DNA of 63,606 bases, taken from Flavobacterium segetis (GTDB lineage Bacteria; Bacteroidota; Bacteroidia; Flavobacteriales; Flavobacteriaceae). The notes below the pieces were generated by a model, which made no database searches, was not told the origin of the DNA, and was given only the letters and a program-made list of their open reading frames with translations. A program made the position numbers and the translations under genes. Position 1 is the first letter of the stretch. Each line of letters opens with the position of its first letter. Positions 1 to 8,823 of this stretch are shown one piece after another. The stretch is from assembly GCF_900129575.1 (NCBI RefSeq), contig NZ_FQWE01000012.1:1-63606 (forward strand), given 5' to 3'.

Positions 1-1
1 T

Positions 2-361
2 AGTGCCGTTGAAGAAAACAACAAACGGTATCAGGAAAACCCACAACTATATCGCACCAGGCAAGAGATCAACGAACATATCTTTGGAACCATTACGAGA
101 CAATGGGGCTACAACCACACTAATTTAACGGGACTAGAAAAAGTAAATGGTGAACACAGCTTAATTATGCTAGTGTACAACATCAAACGCTCCATAAACA
201 TTCTGGGCGTACCCGACTTAATAGATAAACTCAAGAAATGGAAGTCACCTTACAAAACCAAAGGTGTTATTATTTTTAGGAGGGTTTATTTAAGCCTTTT
301 TAAGGACTTAATCGAAATGAACCTAAAATTGCTGCCTAAAAAACAAGCTTGCTTAGCGTAG
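2..361 (+). CDS. Transposase, C-terminal fragment (IS1182-like)
   Basis: The reading frame is open from the window edge to a TAG stop at 359-361, giving about 119 residues of the C-terminal end of a DDE transposase. Visible motifs are YRTRQEINEHIFG, which resembles the Y-R-E-K signature region around the last catalytic glutamate, followed by GLEKVNGEHSLIMLVYNIKR, which is typical of IS1182-type proteins. The first ATG inside the frame is at 167, but this is an internal methionine, not the start. The rest of the gene and the left end of the element lie outside the window. The right terminal inverted repeat could not be identified, so whether the element is intact is unknown. The family assignment is less certain than the call of transposase. 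Confidence 0.8.
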   Translation, partial: SAVEENNKRYQENPQLYRTRQEINEHIFGTITRQWGYNHTNLTGLEKVNGEHSLIMLVYNIKRSINILGVPDLIDKLKKWKSPYKTKGVIIFRRVYLSLFKDLIEMNLKLLPKKQACLA

Positions 362-412
362 TTCTATGCAATTATACAGCAATGGATTTTGAGGTTATTT
401 AGTGAAAAACGG

Positions 413-556
413 AGTTTTTTCACAACCTGACGTCTTGGCGCTTGGCGAGGTTGGGGACTTTTGAAACCGAGTATTTTCGGTTGAACGTAAATGTAGTAAA
501 AAAACGCTAATTCCACTAAAACCCCAATCTCGCCAAACGGCTGTTATCTGCAGTTC
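413..556. repeat. Complex hairpin repeat with an outward GCAGATAAC end (attC-like)
   Basis: Between the transposase and the ATPase gene is a strongly folded segment. TTGGCGAGGTTGGGG at 442-456 is the reverse complement, with one mismatch, of 522-536. A smaller stem, AACCGA/TCGGTT (465-470 and 477-482), lies inside. On the ATPase side it ends in GTTATCTGCAGTTC (543-556), which recurs in inverted orientation with one mismatch at the other side of the ATPase gene (2768-2781). Imperfect palindromes of about 100 bp next to single accessory genes recall integron attC sites, but no canonical core pair (RYYYAAC/GTTRRRY) is present, so this is only a resemblance. The structure may also terminate transcription of the ATPase gene. 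Confidence 0.55.
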
Positions 557-565
557 TTCTTTACA

Positions 566-2704
566 TTATATATTCAATTCTAAATTTTCAAAATTTTCAA
601 TTTCATTTAATTTTTGTTTTACTCTTTCTAAAATCGGATCAATAATATTTTCTTTTGCTTTGGCAGTAAGTAAATAATGGTCTTTAATTAAAGCTAAAGA
701 TTTTTCTGAATCCACTTCAACTAAGCCTAACTCAATTAATTTTGGAATTCTTTTAGACACATATTGATACGAAAAATCTGTTAATTCACCTAATTTTTTA
801 CAAGGTAAGGATACTGGTGAAAATTGACTCAAAGAATGTAAAATTTTAAATTCATCGTAATCAATATTTATAAGAGATTTAGATTCTATTCTTTTTATTT
901 TTTGTATAATTTCTTCACTAGAAACTGACAGATTTACTTTTGTCATTGTTCCATCTTTTAAACATGTTGGACAACTCATATCAAACATTTCTAAATTTTT
1001 CTTTAATTCAAAATTAAACTCGTGACCATTTATACACTTAAACACTTGCGTTGAATTAAAGTGTTCTCTGATAATATGGTTAAGACTAAATCTAGAATCA
1101 CTATAATATTTTCTTTTTTCAGTATCTTTAGGTCTACCATAAATTAAATTATGTTTTCGACATAAACCGTAGTCCAAAGCAAATAGTGTAGAAGAAATAT
1201 TACTTTTATCTTTTATTTTATTGTAGGTACTTAAAAATCCATTTAATTCGAGATTATTTAATAGTTGTGCAAAATCTTCATTTACAACAAAGTGGCTTGT
1301 AGGCTGTTCTTTTCCATCAAACAATTTACTTGTTGACTTATTTATATTCTGTTTGTTAAATTTTTGCTTTTCGATTACTTTTTCCAATAAATTTATTTGA
1401 CTTGCAATATTTATTTTATCATCAAAAGGTCTTGTAATATATTGATTTGCTATAAAATAACTTTCTGTTATTTCTTCGTAATACCGTTGTGCAGCATTTC
1501 CCAAAGCTGCTTTAGTAACCTTTTGATCGTGAATTAAATTTGATTCATAACAATATGATAAAATGTATCCTAATTTTCTAGGAATATTCATTGAGATTTC
1601 GAAAAGAATTTCATGTAATTCATCTTTTTTTATATCAAAAAAATCATAAAAATTTGCTGATTTAAAAAACTGTGAAGCTCTATTTTCAATTAATCGTATG
1701 TTATAATCCAAAGCAAGTTCTTCAGATTTAGAAATATTTTTGTAAATATTATAAGCTTCAAAAAAATCTAAATGGACAAAATCGATTTTTGATCGATCAA
1801 TTTTACCTAGATAAAGTCTACCCCTGTATGTAGCAATTTTAAACTTAATAAAATTTTCAGATAAGTTATTTAAAGGAGCAATAAACCAATCTATAAATAT
1901 TGACTGAGCTTCTATTTCAATTTCAGAAAAATCATCTAAATATAAATATAAATTTTTTACCTCTAAGATATCTTTTATAACCAAAAAATTATCAATGATT
2001 AATTCTTTGATATTAAGGAAATTTAGAAAAACACTACTGAATTGTTCTTTTATTTTTTTGGTTTTTGAAGCATCATCTGATATATTTAACTCTGGTTTGT
2101 CGGACAATTTGATACCAACATTTGAGTTATTTATAGTTTGTTTTTCAAGTTCCGTACCAATCGATTCAAATAAGTTAATATCAATTTTTTCAAAGGCATC
2201 TTTTAAGTTTAAATCAATTTTAGTCAGTTCTTCCTGAATTCTAATAATTTTAGCGGTGTCAAGTAATAAATACTTTGAAAAGAAGCCTGATGAAATAAAG
2301 TTCTCAATTTTTTTATTAATTTCTTTTATTACCTCTTTAAGAAAATTTTTATAAATTAAATACTTCGTTATTTCTTTGTTAGATATGTATTGTACTTGAT
2401 TGTAGTCAAGAGTTGGTGTAGCTTTGTCAAATATAGTTTTTACATCAATATATATTGGAAATGCACTTTTTGAGTCAAATTGATCCTCAATTGATTTTTG
2501 AAAAATTGTAGATTTACCTGTACCTTTTCTACCAATTATTATTGTTGTATTAGGTAGATTAACTTTATCATTGATAGCATTATTAGGAAATAAATCTGTA
2601 TATACTAATGAAATTAAACTTGTTCCCTTGGTGTCGGTTAATTCTGCCTTTTGATTTAATTTAAGGGACTCAGCAAATTTGAAAAATTCTTTAATATCGT
2701 TCAT
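566..2704 (-). CDS. Orc/Cdc6-like P-loop ATPase with zinc ribbon and winged helix
   Basis: This 712-residue protein has a Walker A motif GRKGTGKST near residues 58-66 and a Walker B-like strand LYLYLDDFSE near residue 255. It is followed by FKIATYRG, placed like a sensor strand. Near residues 555-580 are a Cys-x-x-x-His (CINGH) and a CPTC pair, which look like a zinc ribbon. The last 100 residues (KKLGELTDFSYQYVSKRIPKLIELGLV) look like a MarR-type winged helix, so the protein probably binds DNA. Orc/Cdc6-type and Sll1717-type ATPases of this shape are common in bacterial accessory DNA, and some families of this general type act in phage defence; that role here is inference. The gene is visibly more AT-rich than its neighbours, stands alone, and is framed by inverted repeats beside a transposase, suggesting acquisition. 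Confidence 0.6.
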   Translation of the reverse strand: MNDIKEFFKFAESLKLNQKAELTDTKGTSLISLVYTDLFPNNAINDKVNLPNTTIIIGRKGTGKSTIFQKSIEDQFDSKSAFPIYIDVKTIFDKATPTLDYNQVQYISNKEITKYLIYKNFLKEVIKEINKKIENFISSGFFSKYLLLDTAKIIRIQEELTKIDLNLKDAFEKIDINLFESIGTELEKQTINNSNVGIKLSDKPELNISDDASKTKKIKEQFSSVFLNFLNIKELIIDNFLVIKDILEVKNLYLYLDDFSEIEIEAQSIFIDWFIAPLNNLSENFIKFKIATYRGRLYLGKIDRSKIDFVHLDFFEAYNIYKNISKSEELALDYNIRLIENRASQFFKSANFYDFFDIKKDELHEILFEISMNIPRKLGYILSYCYESNLIHDQKVTKAALGNAAQRYYEEITESYFIANQYITRPFDDKINIASQINLLEKVIEKQKFNKQNINKSTSKLFDGKEQPTSHFVVNEDFAQLLNNLELNGFLSTYNKIKDKSNISSTLFALDYGLCRKHNLIYGRPKDTEKRKYYSDSRFSLNHIIREHFNSTQVFKCINGHEFNFELKKNLEMFDMSCPTCLKDGTMTKVNLSVSSEEIIQKIKRIESKSLINIDYDEFKILHSLSQFSPVSLPCKKLGELTDFSYQYVSKRIPKLIELGLVEVDSEKSLALIKDHYLLTAKAKENIIDPILERVKQKLNEIENFENLELNI

Positions 2705-2767
2705 TTTAAGAAATGTGTTTTTTTGTAAAAATATATAAAAAAACTTATTAATAACGATTTGTTAACA

Positions 2768-2851
2768 GAATTGCAGATAACTAGTATATAGGCGAAACAA
2801 ACCTTCGTATATCCACCCAAATATGGGTAGATTGGCGAAGGTTTGTTTCGC
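2768..2851. repeat. Perfect 16-bp hairpin with an outward GCAGATAAC end
   Basis: GAATTGCAGATAAC (2768-2781) is followed by a perfect 16-bp inverted repeat, GCGAAACAAACCTTCG at 2792-2807 and its complement at 2836-2851. A smaller stem, CCACCCA/TGGGTAG (2813-2819 and 2824-2830), lies in its loop. This element is upstream of the ATPase gene and mirrors the structure at 413-556, so the gene sits between two outward-facing hairpin elements. Confidence 0.65.
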
Positions 2852-3392
2852 TTTATTGCTTTTCAAATAGATAAATAATTCTTTACAAATCATCAAATGA
2901 AATTTTATTTTGATTACTGTTTCAAGGGGTAAATCGCTCTTAAATTTTCTTTACTTTTCCATTTAATTTGCAACACGTCAAGTATATTCAAGATGTTGTA
3001 GGTCGAAATAACCGTTTTACTTAATTATAAATAAGAATTGTTTAATCGTTTGTGCTAAGATAATTGACAGGCCAAAGCGGCAATCATTATTAATTTTTTT
3101 AGACTATGGCAATCACCTTTAGTAGCTATCGGAAAAAAGAGTTTTGTAGGATGTGTTTTTTAAAAGTAAAATAATAAATTAAAAACTATTGAAAGTACAG
3201 TTATTCAATAGAAATCTAAAAAATTGATTTTAGTTATTGATTGATTTCAAAGCGGGAAATAACATTCTAAATAATCGATAAGTAAAGAGAAAATTGTCAC
3301 TTAGTATTCTTTTAAAAAAGACTACTTTGACCATCGTTTTGTGTTGAACAAGACAATTCAGTTTTGTATTAAATCTATCTAAAGGTTATTTT
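2852..3392. other. Intergenic stretch with no recognisable gene
   Basis: About 540 bp of AT-rich DNA lie between the ATPase island and the SCO1 gene. Both strands were read; no open frame with protein-like composition, no clear terminator and no RNA gene was seen. It may be decayed sequence at the edge of the island. Confidence 0.5.
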
Positions 3393-4058
3393 TTATTCTT
3401 TGCTTAGAAAAGTGATGTCCTCGATTAAGCGTTTCATATCCTCTTTATCTGTTCCGTCATAAAAACCACGAACTCTCTTTTTAGCATCAACTAAAACAAA
3501 ATTTTCAGTATGAACCATGTCGTATAGTTCTTCTGGTTTGCCTAGTTTTACTGCTAAATAGGATTTTCGAGCCATTGCATAAATTTCTTTTTTATCTCCT
3601 GTGACTAAATTCCATTTAGAATCATCTACATTATGCTCTTTGGCGTAAGCCTTCAAAACAGGAACAGTATCAGTCTCTGGGAAAACGGTGTGAGAAAGCA
3701 ATTTTACTTTTGGATTATTGGCGAAAGCCGTTTGGATTTCAGATAGATTTGTAGTCATTTTTGGGCAAATGGTAGCACATGTGGTAAAGAAAAAATCAGC
3801 CACATATATTTTACCTTCATAGTCTTTTTGAGTGATTGTTTTTCCGTTTTGATTGGTAAACGAAAAATCAGCAATGGTGTGGTACTTGCTTTTGTACTGA
3901 ACCGTACTATCTACTAACTCGGGGTTTACATCTGCGGGATTAAATATGGGCAATGTTTTTTTTGGCTTTAAAGCCGAATAAAATAATGACAAAACGATTA
4001 CAGAGAAAACAACAAAACCCCCTAAAAAAAGACCGTATTTTTTTAAAAATGCTGACAT
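3393..4058 (-). CDS. SCO1/SenC family protein
   Basis: SCO proteins carry copper to the CuA site of cytochrome c oxidase or act as thiol reductants; they have a thioredoxin fold outside the inner membrane. Residues 8-28 form one membrane anchor. The copper or redox motif is Cys94-Ala-Thr-Ile-Cys98, and the partner histidine is His183 in the context MVHTENFVLVD. The length of 221 residues is normal for the family. The gene is monocistronic here, with no cytochrome oxidase genes beside it. A TACTTTTG element lies just upstream on the minus strand. The family call is firm; whether the substrate is copper or a disulfide is not shown by the sequence. Confidence 0.92.
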   Translation of the reverse strand: MSAFLKKYGLFLGGFVVFSVIVLSLFYSALKPKKTLPIFNPADVNPELVDSTVQYKSKYHTIADFSFTNQNGKTITQKDYEGKIYVADFFFTTCATICPKMTTNLSEIQTAFANNPKVKLLSHTVFPETDTVPVLKAYAKEHNVDDSKWNLVTGDKKEIYAMARKSYLAVKLGKPEELYDMVHTENFVLVDAKKRVRGFYDGTDKEDMKRLIEDITFLSKE

Positions 4059-4073
4059 GATTCAATTTTTATG

Positions 4074-4081
4074 CAAAAGTA
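4074..4081 (-). promoter_or_regulatory. -7 promoter element TACTTTTG for the SCO1 gene
   Basis: This matches the Bacteroidota -7 consensus TAnnTTTG on the minus strand, 15 nt before the ATG at 4058. No convincing -33 TTG at the usual distance was found. Confidence 0.5.
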
Positions 4082-4458
4082 CAACAACGTGATTTGTTTC
4101 TCATTCATATTAACAGAATCTTAGTCCGTGTTGATTGTTGAAAAAGGAAATAGAATTGAACTTTTTACTAAGAAGGATTTAATGTTTTATGCGACAAGAG
4201 AAAAAATTAATTTTACTTACAATAATTTCAAAATTTCTAAGCATGACTACCTGTTCAATTTTTTACAATAGCAATGTAATTCCCAATGGTTTTTTTAAAA
4301 CTAAATAGTGTGACAATGGCTATAAACGAAAAGAGGTATTTCACGATTCATTTTATTTAATTCAAAAATAGTGATACTATTTGGCAAAGTTTGCAACTAA
4401 TGTTATAGAAGGCTGAAAGACAATTAGGTGAATTGTATATTTTCCTAAATTTTATCAA
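4082..4458. other. Divergent intergenic region
   Basis: About 380 bp lie between the divergent SCO1 gene and the first M13 peptidase gene. No gene was seen on either strand. It contains the promoters of both genes near its ends and otherwise featureless AT-rich sequence. Confidence 0.5.
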
Positions 4459-4466
4459 TAGCTTTG
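4459..4466 (+). promoter_or_regulatory. -7 promoter element TAGCTTTG for the first M13 peptidase
   Basis: TAGCTTTG fits the TAnnTTTG consensus, with a TTG at 4433-4435, 23 nt upstream, in the -33 place. The ATG at 4491 follows 24 nt later. The same octamer precedes the paralogous second gene. Confidence 0.6.
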
Positions 4467-4490
4467 TAATTGTAATTAAACTTAAATAAA

Positions 4491-6554
4491 ATGAAAATAA
4501 AACTGAGTAAACGACTTCTTTTTGTGATTCCTGCAATTATGGGCTTTTCTGTATCTCAAGCGCAATCTAACGCAACAGTTAAGGAGCCAGGAATTAATAT
4601 TGCTAATATTGATAAAAAAGTCAGACCTAATGACGATTTTTTTAGATACGTAAATGGAATTTGGCTAGACAAAACCGAAATTCCAAGTGATCGAACTTCT
4701 TGGGGAAGTTTTAACGAGTTACTGAAAAAGACAGATAAGGATGCAATGGATATTTTGAAGGAAGCTTCTAAAAATCCAAAATATAAAGCGGATACGGATC
4801 AAGGAAAAGCAATCAATCTTTTCAAAACTATTTTAGATACCGTTGCAAGAAATAAAAACGGTATCACTCCTTTACAACCATATTTAGCTAAAATTGATGC
4901 TATAAAAAACACTAAAGATTTAGAAAAAGTATTAATTGAAATGGAACCTATCGGTGGAATTGGTTTTTTTGGCCTTTACGTCGGTGCTGATGATAAGGAC
5001 AGTAATAAGAATTCTGTTTTCTTAGGAACTGGTGAATTAGGATTACCAGATAAAGATTACTATTCAGCAGATGACAAAGATTCTAAAGAAAAACGTCAAA
5101 AATACGAATTGCATATTGCAAAAATGCTACAGTTCATTGGCGAAAGCCCAGCTAAAGCTAAAGCAAGTGCGATAAAAATTTTAGCGCTTGAAATGGCAAT
5201 GTCTAAACCAAGATTAGACCGTGTGGAGCAAAGAGATGGCAGGTTGCAATATAACCCAATGACTATAGCTGATTTGCAAAAATTAACGCCTGCTATAAAC
5301 TGGAAAAATTACTTTACAAGTCTTGGATTTACAAAGTTAGATACGGTGATTGTAAGTGAGCCAAAGTACATGAAGGCCTTGCAAACTATTTTTAAGGAAA
5401 ATAAGGTAGAGGACTGGAAGGAATATATGAAATTTACATTGTTGCAAAGTGCAGCCAGTCAGTTGTCTCTTCCGCTGGAAGCGGCCACTTTCGATTTTTA
5501 TGGTAAAACATTAACTGGAGCGCTTAAGCAAAGACCTCGCGAGGATCGTGCACTGCAAAAAATAAATGGCTCTATTGGTGAAGCGTTAGGAAAATTATAT
5601 GTAGAGAAAATGTTTCCGGCTGAGGCCAAAGCAAAAGCGGAACAAATGATCCAGAATGTAGTTTTAGCATACCAAAACAGAATCAATAATTTGACGTGGA
5701 TGTCTGGCGATACTAAAGTAAAAGCGATTGAAAAATTAAAAAAAATAACCATCAAAATAGGGTATCCTGATAAGTGGAAAGATTATTCTGTTTTGAAAAT
5801 TACAAGTATTGAGAACGGAGGAAGCTATTTTGAAAACGAACAAAATCTTGCTCGATGGGCTTTTCAGGAAGATATAGATAAATTGTACAAACCAGTTGAT
5901 AAAACAGAATGGGGAATGTCTCCACAAACGGTTAATGCGTACTACAATCCTTCCTACAATGAAATTGTGTTTCCAGCAGCGATTTTGCAACCACCATTTT
6001 ACAATTACCAAGCAGATGAAGCCGTAAATTATGGCGGAATAGGAGCCGTTATTGGTCATGAAATCTCTCATGGATTTGATGATTCAGGGGCGCGTTACAA
6101 TGCTGATGGAAATTTATCTGACTGGTGGACTGCTGAAGATTTGAAGCAATTTACAACTTTAGGAACTGCGCTAGCGGATCAATACAGTGCGTTAGAACCT
6201 TTACCAGGCACGTTTGTAGATGGTAAATTTACTTTAGGAGAAAACATAGGTGATTTAGGAGGCGTGAACGCAGCTTATGATGGTTTACAACTTTATTTAA
6301 AAGCAAATGGAACGCCAGAATTAATTGATGGTTACACACCACAGCAGCGTTTCTTTATATCGTGGGCAACAGTTTGGCGTACAAAAATGCGTGACGAAGC
6401 AATTAAAAATCAGGTAAAAACGGATCCGCATTCTCCCGGAATGTATAGAGCTTATGTGCCAGTTCAAAACATTGACGCATTTTATGATGCCTTTACTATA
6501 AAATCAGGTGATGGAATGTTTATCCAGCCTGAAAAACGTGTAAAAATTTGGTAA
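4491..6554 (+). CDS. M13 family zinc metallopeptidase (first of a tandem pair)
   Basis: M13 (neprilysin/PepO) enzymes cleave peptides of modest size. An N-terminal signal peptide ending near AQS indicates export. The zinc site is His523-Glu524-x-x-His527 in VIGHEISHGFDD, with Glu584 of GENIGDLGG as third ligand. NAYYNPSYNEIVFPAAILQPPFY is the conserved substrate-binding segment of the family. The C terminus RVKIW is also typical: M13 proteins usually end in a CxxW-like motif, here without cysteine. At 687 residues it is full length. The next gene encodes a paralog of identical length, so this is a recent tandem duplication. It is transcribed from its own promoter and ends in a hairpin terminator. 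Confidence 0.95.
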   Translation: MKIKLSKRLLFVIPAIMGFSVSQAQSNATVKEPGINIANIDKKVRPNDDFFRYVNGIWLDKTEIPSDRTSWGSFNELLKKTDKDAMDILKEASKNPKYKADTDQGKAINLFKTILDTVARNKNGITPLQPYLAKIDAIKNTKDLEKVLIEMEPIGGIGFFGLYVGADDKDSNKNSVFLGTGELGLPDKDYYSADDKDSKEKRQKYELHIAKMLQFIGESPAKAKASAIKILALEMAMSKPRLDRVEQRDGRLQYNPMTIADLQKLTPAINWKNYFTSLGFTKLDTVIVSEPKYMKALQTIFKENKVEDWKEYMKFTLLQSAASQLSLPLEAATFDFYGKTLTGALKQRPREDRALQKINGSIGEALGKLYVEKMFPAEAKAKAEQMIQNVVLAYQNRINNLTWMSGDTKVKAIEKLKKITIKIGYPDKWKDYSVLKITSIENGGSYFENEQNLARWAFQEDIDKLYKPVDKTEWGMSPQTVNAYYNPSYNEIVFPAAILQPPFYNYQADEAVNYGGIGAVIGHEISHGFDDSGARYNADGNLSDWWTAEDLKQFTTLGTALADQYSALEPLPGTFVDGKFTLGENIGDLGGVNAAYDGLQLYLKANGTPELIDGYTPQQRFFISWATVWRTKMRDEAIKNQVKTDPHSPGMYRAYVPVQNIDAFYDAFTIKSGDGMFIQPEKRVKIW

Positions 6555-6580
6555 AAATTTAAGCAGAAATTACAATTTTT

Positions 6581-6618
6581 AATCCCATTCGCTATTTTTA
6601 ATAGTGTTTGGGATTTTT
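6581..6618 (+). terminator. Rho-independent terminator after the first M13 gene
   Basis: AATCCCATTCGCTATT pairs with the downstream AATAGTGTTTGGGATT with a few mismatches and is followed by a run of six T. It separates the two M13 genes, so each is probably its own transcription unit. Confidence 0.75.
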
Positions 6619-6667
6619 TAATATGCAAACCATCTAATTTTTAACAAATAATTAAAAGATTTATTGA

Positions 6668-6675
6668 TAGCTTTG
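6668..6675 (+). promoter_or_regulatory. -7 promoter element TAGCTTTG for the second M13 peptidase
   Basis: This is the same octamer as in front of the first paralog, 27 nt before the ATG at 6703. A -33 TTG is not obvious. The conserved element suggests the duplication included the promoter. Confidence 0.5.
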
Positions 6676-6702
6676 TGAGGATAACTGATTAACTACAAAA
6701 AA

Positions 6703-8766
6703 ATGAAAAAAATGAAAAATAAGCAATTGCTTTTTGTCATTCCTGCAATTATGGGTTTTGCTATGGGTCAAGCCCAAAACGCTCCTGCAACTAAGGAACC
6801 GGGAATCAACGTTAATTACATGGACAAAAAAGTAAAACCTAGTAACGATTTCTTTCGTTATGTAAATGGAACTTGGTTGGACAATACTGAAATTCCAAAT
6901 GATCGAACTCGCTGGGGAAGTTTTGATGAATTGCGTAAAAGAACGGATGCTGATGCGCTAGCAATTCTAAAAGACGCCACTACAAACCCAAGTTATAAAT
7001 CTAATACTGATCAAGGTAAAGCGGTAAATTTATACCAAACCATCTTGGACACAGTGGGAAGAAACAAAGCGGGAATCGCTCCACTGAAACCATATCTAGC
7101 TAAAATTAATGCGGTAAAAAACACTAAAGATTTAGAAGCTTTACTGATTGAAATGGAGCCACTTGGTGGTATTGGATTCTTTGGTGCTGGCGTAGGGACA
7201 GATGCAAAAAACAGTAGTCGCAATGTGGTTAATTTAGGACCAGGTGGAGTGGGACTTCCGGACAGGGATTATTACGTTTCTGAAGATGCCGATTCTAAAG
7301 AAAAAAGGGCTAAATATGTCCTACATGTTGCTAAAATGTTGCAATTTTTAGGAGATTCTCCAGCAGTTGCTAAGGCTAATGCGGATAAAATATTAGCTCT
7401 TGAAACTGAAATGTCTAAACCAAGATTAGATAGAGTAGAGCGCAGAGACCGACGTAAATCATACAATCCAATGACGGTAGCTGAGTTAAGTAAATTAACG
7501 CCATCAATCAACTGGAATACATATTTTACTAAAATAGGATTAGCAAAGGCAGATACGATTATTGTTTCTCAACCTAAATACATGACAGCTCTAGAGACAA
7601 TTTTTAAAGAAAATAAAATAGCAGACTGGAAAGCATACATGCGCTGGAGTTTACTAAATAGAGCTTCCAGCCAGTTGTCTACCACTATCGAAAATGCAAA
7701 TTTTGACTTTTACGGAAAAACCTTAACCGGAGCTGTTAAACAAAGACCACGGGATGAAAATGCGCTGCAAACGATCAATGGAACTTTAGGAGAAGCTTTA
7801 GGAAAATTGTATGTAGAGAAAAAATTTCCAGCTGAAGCCAAAGTGAAAGCGGAGAAAATGATCAAGAATATTTTTATAGCTTTCGAAAATAGAATCAATA
7901 ATTTAGCTTGGATGTCAGCTGAGACTAAAGTTAGTGCGGTTGCTAAATTGCACAAATCAAGAATCAAAATTGGTTATCCTGATAAATGGAAAGATTATTC
8001 AGCTTTGACAATTAACAGTCCAAAAGAAGGTGGGACTTATTTTGAAAATGCTAAAAACTTAGCGCAATGGCGTTTTAATGAAAATATAGCTGAGTTGAAT
8101 AAACCAGTAGATAAAGATAAATGGGGAATGTCACCACAAACAGTGAATGCTTATTACAATCCATCTAATAATGAAATCGTATTTCCAGCAGCAATCTTAC
8201 AGCCGCCTTTTTACAATTACCAAGCGGATGAAGCCGTGAATTATGGTGGAATAGGTGGTGTTATTGGTCATGAAATCTCCCATGGATTTGATGATTCTGG
8301 ATCGCGTTACAATGCAGATGGAAATCTTGTAGACTGGTGGACAGCTGAGGATTTAAAACAATTTTCATCTTTAACAGGAGCGCTTGCAGCTCAATACAGT
8401 GCACTTGAACCATTGCCAGGAACTTTCGTAGATGGTAAATTTACTTTAGGTGAAAACATAGGTGATTTAGGTGGTGTAAATGCTGCTTATGATGGTTTAC
8501 AAATTTATTTGAAAGAAAACGGGAACCCAGGTTTAATTGATGGTTATACACCTGAGCAACGTTTCTTTATTTCTTGGTCAACAATATGGCGTTCAAAAAT
8601 GCGTGATGAAGCACTGAAAAACCAAGTAAAAACTGATCCGCATTCTCCAGGAATGTATCGTGCTTATGTACCATTGCAAAACATAGATAATTTCTATAAA
8701 GCTTTTGATATTAAAGCAACTGATGGAATGTATATCGCGCCAGAGAAAAGAGTTAGAATCTGGTAA
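6703..8766 (+). CDS. M13 family zinc metallopeptidase (second of a tandem pair)
   Basis: This is a paralog of the preceding gene and also 687 residues, with the same signal peptide style (IMGFAMGQAQ). The zinc motif HEISH starts at residue 523, as in the first copy, and GENIGDLGG follows. Large blocks such as MSPQTVNAYYNP and GMYRAYVP are identical between the two. The N-terminal half differs more (for example MDKKVKPSNDFFRYVNGTW against IDKKVRPNDDFFRYVNGIW), where substrate specificity might diverge. The protein is predicted to be periplasmic or anchored outside the cytoplasm. It ends in its own terminator. The family assignment is firm; the peptide substrate is unknown. Confidence 0.95.
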   Translation: MKKMKNKQLLFVIPAIMGFAMGQAQNAPATKEPGINVNYMDKKVKPSNDFFRYVNGTWLDNTEIPNDRTRWGSFDELRKRTDADALAILKDATTNPSYKSNTDQGKAVNLYQTILDTVGRNKAGIAPLKPYLAKINAVKNTKDLEALLIEMEPLGGIGFFGAGVGTDAKNSSRNVVNLGPGGVGLPDRDYYVSEDADSKEKRAKYVLHVAKMLQFLGDSPAVAKANADKILALETEMSKPRLDRVERRDRRKSYNPMTVAELSKLTPSINWNTYFTKIGLAKADTIIVSQPKYMTALETIFKENKIADWKAYMRWSLLNRASSQLSTTIENANFDFYGKTLTGAVKQRPRDENALQTINGTLGEALGKLYVEKKFPAEAKVKAEKMIKNIFIAFENRINNLAWMSAETKVSAVAKLHKSRIKIGYPDKWKDYSALTINSPKEGGTYFENAKNLAQWRFNENIAELNKPVDKDKWGMSPQTVNAYYNPSNNEIVFPAAILQPPFYNYQADEAVNYGGIGGVIGHEISHGFDDSGSRYNADGNLVDWWTAEDLKQFSSLTGALAAQYSALEPLPGTFVDGKFTLGENIGDLGGVNAAYDGLQIYLKENGNPGLIDGYTPEQRFFISWSTIWRSKMRDEALKNQVKTDPHSPGMYRAYVPLQNIDNFYKAFDIKATDGMYIAPEKRVRIW

Positions 8767-8785
8767 TAAATTTTTAATAATGTAT

Positions 8786-8819
8786 AAATCCCATTCACCT
8801 CGGTGAGTGGGATTTTTTA
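8786..8819 (+). terminator. Rho-independent terminator after the second M13 gene
   Basis: ATCCCATTCACC pairs with GGTGAGTGGGAT with a single mismatch and is followed by TTTTTTATTTTTT. It lies between convergent genes, immediately before the end of the EamA gene on the other strand. Confidence 0.85.
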
Positions 8820-8823
8820 TTTT

